A stretch of DNA of 45,597 nt from Candidatus Babelota bacterium (GTDB taxonomy: Bacteria; Babelota; Babeliae; Babelales; Chromulinivoraceae), in assembly GCA_026389025.1 (NCBI GenBank), contig JAPLIQ010000003.1:1-45597 (forward strand), written 5' to 3'. Position numbers and translations under genes: made by a program. The notes under the pieces are model-generated. The model worked only from the letters and a program-made list of their open reading frames with translations, had not been told where the DNA came from and did not search any database. Of this stretch, positions 39,631-45,597 are shown piece by piece; position 1 is the first letter of the stretch, and every line of letters begins with the position of its first letter.

Positions 39631-40959
39631 TTACGCGTTTAAAATGCCCAGATTTTTAGAATATATCGGTGAGCAGTCAGGATACGTGCAATGATCATGC
39701 TGACTCGTTAAATAATTCACCTTACTCGTAATCATATTTAATTGGGCAATGCGAGATTTAAGTCCCTGGTTTAAGCCAAACACAATATAATTTCCACAAG
39801 CTGACCAGCTTGCTTCTTCTTTGCTACCACCGCCCTGCGTGATTTGTTTATGCTCCTGAGTTTTGACATCGTAAGTGAAAAGCTGCATGCCACCGCCCAT
39901 CATTTTTGAATACACCAACTGCTTTTTGACTTGGCTATAATTTGGACAGGCGCAATAACCACCATCAGTAATTCGTTTCAGTGACCCGTCAGACAAACTA
40001 AGGACATAGAGTTGGGGCTTATGTGTTTCAAAATCAGAAACAAAGGCAACATGAGTATTATCTATAAAGCATGGGGCAATGTTGTTTCCGTCATTAAAGG
40101 TAAGTCGATCAAATTTTCTTTTTTGAGTGATGCCGTCAATTTGAGAAAGGTACAACTGACTTGTTCCATCTTTGGACAAGCAAAACACTACACGTTTTCC
40201 ATCGCAGGAAAATGATGGTTGCATATTCAATCCATCAAAACAGCAAATCACTTTGCGCTTAGAAAACATATTGCTCATCACAAGCTGAACGTTTGACATC
40301 GTATTTTCAGAATAAAAAAGAAGAGGACTATCAACGTCATTATTCCATCGTGGAGCAAAGCTTACGGTAGGCGCATCTACAAAAAGAGTTGCATTCGATC
40401 CATCAAAATCTGCTATCCAAATTTGTTTATATGGTTTTTCTCTGCCATATTTTTTACGCCAAATTTGCTTGCAAAATGCAACCTTGCTGCGAAATGAACT
40501 TGCATGTCCAAACAGTTCTGGCCACAGCTCATCGGCCACCGTGTGAGCTACCAAAGCTGTTGGCTTATCTTCCTGCATTACTTTTTTACCAACAATCATT
40601 TCTGCAGACATCACGTCATACAAACGCCATGTATACTGTAATCCAGATTTTGAAATAAAAATGGCAAGCGTTACATCACCCGAAAACATTGTTTTTAATT
40701 CAGATGCATGCTGCAGCTTGTCTTTTTTCTGCGTTATAATGTTGCATTGACCGCTCCACTCTAAATCTGTCTTTAAACGCTCTATAAAGCCGTCTAAAGA
40801 CGCGTCATGCTTGCCAACAACAACGAGACCTATCGATACTTTTTTTGTCTTCTGGGCTTGCACGACAATTTGCAAATCGGTAGATAAATGTTGCTCTGAG
40901 CAATGAAAAAAGAATGATGGCATGCATAAAAAACAAGTAAGCAATTTTTTGAAAAACAT
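39631..40959 (-). CDS. tolB: TolB-like periplasmic beta-propeller protein
   Basis: A 442-residue exported protein (signal peptide M-F-F-K-K-L-L-T-C-F-L-C-M-P-S-F-F-F). An N-terminal domain of about 150 residues (D-L-Q-I-V-V-Q-A and an L-E-W-S-G motif) is followed by a WD40-like beta-propeller with repeated blades such as M-Q-P-S-F-S-C-D-G-K-R-V-V-F and N-I-A-P-C-F-I-D-N-T. TolB links the outer membrane Pal lipoprotein to the Tol machinery. The ATG overlaps the stop of the upstream gene by one base (TAATG), giving translational coupling. pal, which usually follows, is not present downstream. Confidence 0.9.
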   Translation of the reverse strand: MFFKKLLTCFLCMPSFFFHCSEQHLSTDLQIVVQAQKTKKVSIGLVVVGKHDASLDGFIERLKTDLEWSGQCNIITQKKDKLQHASELKTMFSGDVTLAIFISKSGLQYTWRLYDVMSAEMIVGKKVMQEDKPTALVAHTVADELWPELFGHASSFRSKVAFCKQIWRKKYGREKPYKQIWIADFDGSNATLFVDAPTVSFAPRWNNDVDSPLLFYSENTMSNVQLVMSNMFSKRKVICCFDGLNMQPSFSCDGKRVVFCLSKDGTSQLYLSQIDGITQKRKFDRLTFNDGNNIAPCFIDNTHVAFVSDFETHKPQLYVLSLSDGSLKRITDGGYCACPNYSQVKKQLVYSKMMGGGMQLFTYDVKTQEHKQITQGGGSKEEASWSACGNYIVFGLNQGLKSRIAQLNMITSKVNYLTSQHDHCTYPDCSPIYSKNLGILNA

Positions 40960-41963
40960 TATGATCCTAGCGTAATCGTATTATTTTTATTCCAGATTTC
41001 TTTCGGAAACGCACAAGCAGACAAAGCTTTGCGCGCTGTTATATCGTAAACGAGCCTGCCTGAACTTTTCGTAACTTTAACACTGTTAGCATTACCATGT
41101 TCGTCAACATGAACGCACAGCTGACAGCTCACCCCTGGCGGGATTCCGATAGGAGGATTCCAATGCTGTAAAATTTCTTGTTGAATTTTTGATCCAATAA
41201 TTGAATTATCCAATTGCTCATATCCAACAAAAATAACATTTTCAAGGTCTGCTCCGTCAGATAATGAATCGTCAGAACTTGAAGCTTGCTCAACAATTGG
41301 TTGTTCAACAACCTGTTGTTCAACAACTGGTTCAATTTCTAAAATTGCTTGTGGCGAAATTTGTTCCTGCTCCTCACACTCTGTTTGAATGTCGGTAATT
41401 TCAAGTGTTACAACTTGCTTGACCCGCTCTTTTTTTTGCTTAATCGGAGCTATTTTTTTGGGCGAGCTTTTTTTACCACGTGTTGGTTTTGCTGTAGACC
41501 GTAAAACCAATGATGCTTTTTCAATCGGTTGTACTTTCTGCGTAACTTGCTGCAAAGATTTTTTAGCAACAATAGAGCTTTTTTTTGCGTCTACTTTAGA
41601 TTGCAAAGACTGCTTGGCAAGTAAACGTTTTTTACGAAGTTCTTCTTTTTTTTGTTTTTGATACGACTCATAATCCATCACTTTTGATTTTGTTTGTGAT
41701 GATGCGCCTCTTTTTTTATTCTTATGCTTAGAATTATCAACGTTTTTTTGAAGTGGCATTAAAACATATGTTTGACCAGTTTGCGCCAAGGATATGGAAA
41801 ATGCATCACGTTTTTGGCTCAACATTGAACTCAGAGCAACACATCCAAAAATTATTACATGCGCGCACAGCACAAGAAAGATTAACTGCCCTAAAAAAAT
41901 TTGCCGCTGTGAAAAATATGAACATATTTTCTTAGAAAGCGCGTTTAGTCGCAAGTGCAACAT
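40959..41963 (-). CDS. TonB/TolA-like envelope-spanning protein
   Basis: A 334-residue protein starting at the ATG at 41963 with GGAGG 8 bases upstream; it overlaps exbD by 32 bp. One TM helix (about 20-47) is followed by a long Lys/Glu/Gln/Ser-rich periplasmic stalk and a C-terminal domain with W-N-P-P-I-G-I-P, V-D-E-H-G-N and F-P-K-E-I-W, which matches the TonB/TolA C-terminal fold. It transmits energy from ExbB/ExbD (TolQ/TolR) to the outer membrane. The context with tolB favours a TolA role. Confidence 0.85.
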   Translation of the reverse strand: MLHLRLNALSKKICSYFSQRQIFLGQLIFLVLCAHVIIFGCVALSSMLSQKRDAFSISLAQTGQTYVLMPLQKNVDNSKHKNKKRGASSQTKSKVMDYESYQKQKKEELRKKRLLAKQSLQSKVDAKKSSIVAKKSLQQVTQKVQPIEKASLVLRSTAKPTRGKKSSPKKIAPIKQKKERVKQVVTLEITDIQTECEEQEQISPQAILEIEPVVEQQVVEQPIVEQASSSDDSLSDGADLENVIFVGYEQLDNSIIGSKIQQEILQHWNPPIGIPPGVSCQLCVHVDEHGNANSVKVTKSSGRLVYDITARKALSACAFPKEIWNKNNTITLGS

Positions 41964-42363
41964 ACTTGACGCCTCCAGAAACTTTAATCGTATCAACTAA
42001 ATCAATGACTGCTCCGTAGGGTACAGATTGATCAGCTTTCACAAAAACGATTTCTTCTTTGTCTTTTTTTACAAGAACTTTCAGTTCTTTTAAAATCCCG
42101 TCAAGTGAGTACGGCTGACCATTTAAATAAATTTTTCTCTGCTTATCAATGTACACCGTTAAATCTTGCTGAGAGTGAGACTGGACTGCTCCGTCATCCA
42201 TTCGGCTTGAAGGCAATTCCACTTTAATCACATTATTCATCATTGGAGTCGCAACCATAAAAATAATAAGCAATGTTAAAGCAACGTCGACAAGAGGTGT
42301 CATAGAAAGTTCTTGCATGACGTGGCCTCTGTTTTTCGTTCTACGCGAGCGATTTCTTCTCAT
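41932..42363 (-). CDS. ExbD/TolR-family proton channel subunit
   Basis: A 143-residue protein with a short basic cytoplasmic N-terminus, one TM helix (about 20-42) preceded by M-T-P-L-V-D-V-A-L-T-L-L-I, where the Asp is the conserved proton-path residue, and a periplasmic domain. It begins 17 bp after the exbB stop. Part of the proton-driven motor with the upstream gene. Confidence 0.94.
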   Translation of the reverse strand: MRRNRSRRTKNRGHVMQELSMTPLVDVALTLLIIFMVATPMMNNVIKVELPSSRMDDGAVQSHSQQDLTVYIDKQRKIYLNGQPYSLDGILKELKVLVKKDKEEIVFVKADQSVPYGAVIDLVDTIKVSGGVKYVALATKRAF

Positions 42364-42380
42364 CTACTGCCCTTTATTTT

Positions 42381-43079
42381 TTAGATAGATTCATCTGATT
42401 TATGCTGCACTGCAGGCGACTGCTTAGTCATAGACATACGAACCATGACCGTAACTTTATCGCTCAAGCTTACCAAGCTATGTTCCAAGCTTCTTATTTT
42501 AAGAGCAATGTACTGAGCAAAAACAAGTGCCGGAATAGCAACTACAAGACCTGCGATCGTGGTAATTAAAGCTTCTGAGATACCAGGAGCAACAGCAACG
42601 ATATCGGCTGATTGTTTTTCACTGATACGAACGAATGCATGAATAAGTCCCCACACCGTACCAAAAAGTCCAAGCAGCGTTGCAACTGATGCGCTGATTG
42701 TTAGTACTGGAGTGTACGCTTCTTCTTGGTACAAGACATCATCAATGATGCTATCTGCTTGAAACTGAAATAATTCGATAGAATTTGTTTCTTGTGCGTT
42801 TTTGCCGTGTGAAAGTAATTGTACAAGTACATAACCAGGCAATGTTTTTTTATTTTCACTTGCGACTTGCAACACTTCTTGTAGCGTTGTGCATTTTCTC
42901 ATTTCGTGCAGAACTTCACGACATTGTTTTTGTTTAATTCGAAGTAAAATTAATTTGTATAAAGCGATCGCCCAACAAATAACTGACATAAAAAAAAGAG
43001 TGAGCATGACCATCTTGGTCATAAAATCACTCTGTACTATAAGTCCCCAAACAGCGTTGTTTCCCATCATTTCACTCAT
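42381..43079 (-). CDS. ExbB/TolQ-family proton channel subunit
   Basis: A 232-residue three-TM protein (helices near 22-45, 135-157 and 175-197). The motif V-A-T-L-L-G-L-F-G-T-V-W-G-L and G-I-S-E-A-L-I-T-T-I-A-G-L are the family signatures. AAGGA 7 bases before the ATG at 43079 excludes a start at 43136. First gene of the envelope operon; all four genes overlap or are within 17 bp. Confidence 0.95.
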   Translation of the reverse strand: MSEMMGNNAVWGLIVQSDFMTKMVMLTLFFMSVICWAIALYKLILLRIKQKQCREVLHEMRKCTTLQEVLQVASENKKTLPGYVLVQLLSHGKNAQETNSIELFQFQADSIIDDVLYQEEAYTPVLTISASVATLLGLFGTVWGLIHAFVRISEKQSADIVAVAPGISEALITTIAGLVVAIPALVFAQYIALKIRSLEHSLVSLSDKVTVMVRMSMTKQSPAVQHKSDESI

Positions 43080-43124
43080 GAAAATTTCCTTAATTTTTTT
43101 ACGACCAATAAACTTATGCTTTGT

Positions 43125-43133
43125 AGTGTAGCA
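43125..43133 (-). promoter_or_regulatory. Candidate extended -10 promoter of the exb/tol operon
   Basis: On minus, TGCTACACT has an extended -10 element with TACACT, 45 bases before the exbB start. No clear -35 is seen. The same TG-C-TA-ACT type occurs before thrS. Confidence 0.4.
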
Positions 43134-43192
43134 CAAAACAAAATGATTTTTTTACATAATTTTTTAGGAGGAATTCAATCTTGATAATGAAC

Positions 43193-44485
43193 TTATTTTG
43201 CTAAAACTTTTTGCAGTAATTTTTGTTTATCAGAAATAGATTCGTTCAGTTGAAGATCGTATGCTTTTTTGACCAAGTCGCCCAATTCTTTACCTTGAGC
43301 ATACTCTAAAAGATCTTTGCCCATGATTAAGGGCGCTTCAGATTTATATAAAACTTTTGCAGCTTTTGCTTTTTGTAAAAACAGTTCAATCATATCGTTT
43401 GAATAGTAACATGAAGCCATAGCGCCCAGTGTTTCCATACTGAAATATGGGTCAATCCAATGCGCCAGCCATTTGTAATTTGTTAAATCTTGCTGAGCAG
43501 CAAGAAGCGGAACGTAGCGCACATACCAACTCATCATGCCAGCACGATGAACTAGCTCTAAAGAACCGATATAGGTTTTTAAAAATGTTGTGATTTGCAG
43601 CAGTTGCGCTGGAGAAATTTTTTGATCACTATAGACGTCGCGCAGTTCATCTTTTTGCAGATTGTGTGCAATTATACCCCATAGAGCAAATAATTTTTGA
43701 TCATCAGAGTAACTGTAGCCTTGAGCTAGACAATCAACGATGTCATAAAAGTTTGGTTGAAATTCAACATTAACAAAAATATCTTTAAGCCGGTCGATTT
43801 CAGCAAGCCAGCGCAGTCCTATAGATGGTCGATATGCTTTTAAAAAAAGCTTTGAAAATTCTTTTTCAATGCGCTCGCAGGAAAGGGTTGAAATATCCAT
43901 GGTGCGACAAACTTGGCTTAATGTTTCATCCACCTTCATATTAAAACGAGCTGAAAGTTGCATTACTCGAAATAATCGTAGTGGGTCTTGTACGAAAAAT
44001 GTGACGTCAGGTGAGCGTAAAATTTTATTTTGTAAATCGGAGTATCCATCAAATGGATCGATTAGTTCATACGAATAAAGATCAATGCCCATTGCGTTAA
44101 TGGTTAAGTCTCTGCGGCGAAAAGCTCGCGGAAAGCTCATGTTAGGATCCAACTCTACCGTTGGTTTACGACCATAGCTATCAACTCTTGGTATCGACCA
44201 ATCTGCATCAAGTCCGTGCAAACGTAAAACACCAAAAGATTTTCCAATGAAACTTACTTTTCCAAATTTTTCCAAGATGTCTTGAAGCTGCTCAAACGTT
44301 AAATGATACACTTCAAAATCAAGATCTGATCCGAAACAACCGAGAAAACAGTCGCGAACCGCGCCTCCCACCAGAAGGACTCGACCCCCCTGCTGATAAA
44401 TTTCTTCGAAAATGTTTTTTACTCCAGAATTATTCTGTATAATCTTTGCGATGCATGTCTGAATGCGGTCTTGACCATGAGTCAT
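43193..44485 (-). CDS. CCA tRNA nucleotidyltransferase or poly(A) polymerase
   Basis: A 430-residue class II nucleotidyltransferase. The N-terminal head has L-L-V-G-G-A-V-R-D (about 35-43), the metal-binding D-L-D-F-E-V and the R-R-D-L-T-I-N-A-M motif. The rest is helical. It either adds or repairs tRNA CCA ends or adds poly(A) tails; the motifs alone do not separate the two. The single tRNA in this window already encodes CCA, so CCA repair or poly(A) addition are both possible. It is divergent from the gene at 44515 with only 29 bp between the starts, so one promoter must lie inside the neighbour's coding region. Confidence 0.92.
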   Translation of the reverse strand: MTHGQDRIQTCIAKIIQNNSGVKNIFEEIYQQGGRVLLVGGAVRDCFLGCFGSDLDFEVYHLTFEQLQDILEKFGKVSFIGKSFGVLRLHGLDADWSIPRVDSYGRKPTVELDPNMSFPRAFRRRDLTINAMGIDLYSYELIDPFDGYSDLQNKILRSPDVTFFVQDPLRLFRVMQLSARFNMKVDETLSQVCRTMDISTLSCERIEKEFSKLFLKAYRPSIGLRWLAEIDRLKDIFVNVEFQPNFYDIVDCLAQGYSYSDDQKLFALWGIIAHNLQKDELRDVYSDQKISPAQLLQITTFLKTYIGSLELVHRAGMMSWYVRYVPLLAAQQDLTNYKWLAHWIDPYFSMETLGAMASCYYSNDMIELFLQKAKAAKVLYKSEAPLIMGKDLLEYAQGKELGDLVKKAYDLQLNESISDKQKLLQKVLAK

Positions 44486-44514
44486 ATTTTTTCCACCATC
44501 AAGGATGAAGTTCT

Positions 44515-45357
44515 ATGAAAAATTTTTATCAAAAAGTCACAAGTCTCTTACTGTTATCATTTACTATACCGATAGAAACAAAAATTTCTATACCAAAGCT
44601 TCCATCACGCATTTCTTCCTTTTTTAGCAGAAACAAAGAAGAAATCATTCACAAAGAATTTAATCATATCAAAAAATTAGAACTTTTGTGCGAGCATGGC
44701 GACGTTTCAATCAAAACTTGGAAACAACAATGCGTTTTAGTCGAGCTTAGAAAGCAAGGTTCTGACTTATTTATTCAAAGCGCAGCCCTGCAATGCAATG
44801 TCAAAGATAATATTTTACAAGTTTCAACAACCAAGTCTGATGCTTCTCTATCAGGAACTATGACACTACAAATTCTTGTCCCTGAAACATTGCCCGTTAA
44901 AATTGCAACGACAGAAAAAGATATCACGATTAAAAATCTTTCTGGAGCTATAAACGCGCAAACCACCTATGGAGCTATAAGTATCTTTGAAGGAACAAAT
45001 ACGGTGATAGCAAAAACAACACAGGGAAATATTTTTGTGCAAAGACTAAGCATGCAACCTGAGCATTCTTTAAACTTGCATAGTGATCATGGAAACATTA
45101 CCGTGTCAGTCCCGCAAGATTTAAATTGCGATGTTCAAGCTCAAAGTCTTCATGGAAAAATACAATCAGATTTGTTTATCACACTGCGTCCACCAATTAT
45201 GCTTTTAAATGATGAAACATTTAAACAATTAAAACACAACATCCATGGGATCATTGGGCAACCAAGACAAAATCAAGAAATTGCAACAATGCTTCTAAGC
45301 TCAGAGTTTGGTGTTGTAAAAATTACTGCATACGACTTAAAGAAAAAAATAAAATAA
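44515..45357 (+). CDS. Exported DUF4097-like beta-repeat protein
   Basis: A 280-residue protein with a signal-like N-terminus (hydrophobic at about 8-20) and a long series of short beta strands: I-K-N-L-S-G-A-I-N-A, T-T-Y-G-A-I-S-I, T-T-Q-G-N-I-F-V, D-H-G-N-I-T-V-S and L-H-G-K-I-Q. This G-x-I pattern with about 20-residue spacing matches DUF4097 and related putative adhesin repeats. GGATGAAG upstream gives the ribosome binding site. Confidence 0.72.
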   Translation: MKNFYQKVTSLLLLSFTIPIETKISIPKLPSRISSFFSRNKEEIIHKEFNHIKKLELLCEHGDVSIKTWKQQCVLVELRKQGSDLFIQSAALQCNVKDNILQVSTTKSDASLSGTMTLQILVPETLPVKIATTEKDITIKNLSGAINAQTTYGAISIFEGTNTVIAKTTQGNIFVQRLSMQPEHSLNLHSDHGNITVSVPQDLNCDVQAQSLHGKIQSDLFITLRPPIMLLNDETFKQLKHNIHGIIGQPRQNQEIATMLLSSEFGVVKITAYDLKKKIK

Positions 45358-45437
45358 CCCGAATCCTACATTAAAAAATATTTATCAGTGCGCTTATTTT
45401 AATATATTTCAAGCTCATCTAAATTAATAAGCACACA

Positions 45438-45476
45438 CCCCCTCGTTTTCCTCTGGCTTGACCAGAGGATCCAGGT
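45438..45476. repeat. REP-like palindrome, left copy of an inverted pair
   Basis: Core CCTCTGGCTTGACCAGAGG (45450-45468) is a palindrome with 7-bp arms and a 5-base centre, followed by ATCCAGG. The minus-strand form of 45559-45597 matches 29 consecutive bases. Confidence 0.85.
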
Positions 45477-45558
45477 TTTTAAAAATGTTTTTATCCGAAC
45501 AATCTTTTCTTTGTAATAGATCCGAATAAATAAAGTTTTAAAGGAATGATTTAATTAT

Positions 45559-45597
45559 CCTGGATCCTCTGGTCAAGCCAGAGGAAAGCGGGGAGGG
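45559..45597. repeat. REP-like palindrome, right copy, reaching the window edge
   Basis: Core CCTCTGGTCAAGCCAGAGG (45566-45584), the inverse of the copy at 45450-45468, with CCTGGAT before it. The spacer between copies (45477-45558) is AT-rich and shows no gene. The element may continue beyond the window. Confidence 0.85.

Overview
The window looks like a chromosome segment from an AT-rich, Gram-negative, host-associated bacterium with a reduced genome. My best guess is the Dependentiae (TM6) lineage. This is an inference from the gene mix, not from a database match. The signs are many exported proteins with no recognisable family, ankyrin-like secreted proteins, divergent or trimmed housekeeping proteins (a short EF-Ts, a ThrRS without its TGS domain, a divergent trigger factor), and an ExbB/ExbD/TonB-TolA/TolB envelope operon. 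There are no phage genes, transposase genes or CRISPR arrays.

Layout. 1-1916: the end of a long repetitive coiled-coil protein and a small ankyrin-like exported protein. 2028-3677: argS. 3678-4476: about 800 bp without a gene, holding a large composite palindromic element. 4477-9931: an exported His-rich protein, then tsf-frr, tRNA-Leu(UAG), a trigger-factor-like chaperone, trxB and rpmH-rnpA-yidD. 9944-15217: three tandem minus-strand paralogues encoding exported proteins. Each carries a C-terminal domain whose His/His/Lys/Thr-x-Tyr pattern resembles EndoU ribonucleases, and duplication scars lie between them. 15443-17516: a flavodoxin-like quinone reductase and a PIN-PhoH ATPase. 17761-23349: small exported or membrane proteins, thrS, an ankyrin protein and an M48-like metalloprotease. 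23442-28895: a seven-TM regulator with a degenerate NtrC-type ATPase domain, a XerC/D recombinase and PBP2. 28961-34603: three exported proteins of unknown function, one of about 1000 residues. 34693-38103: rpsT, rpmB, suhB-like and ftsH, all on minus. 38422-39511: an RRM RNA-binding protein and a small membrane protein. 39631-43079: the Tol-like operon on minus. 43193-45357: a CCA-adding/poly(A) polymerase-family enzyme and a DUF4097-like exported protein. The right edge is an inverted pair of short palindromic repeats.

How the parts fit. The housekeeping genes cover translation (argS, thrS, tsf, frr, rpmH, rpsT, rpmB, tRNA-Leu), RNA maturation (rnpA, CCA/PAP, PhoH), protein quality control (trigger factor, FtsH, M48), redox (trxB), peptidoglycan elongation (PBP2), chromosome dimer resolution (Xer) and outer-membrane energisation (Tol/Exb). 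The accessory part is mostly exported proteins. The most notable are the three EndoU-like candidates, which could be secreted RNases acting on a host or competitor. They occupy the place where yidC commonly follows rpmH-rnpA-yidD.
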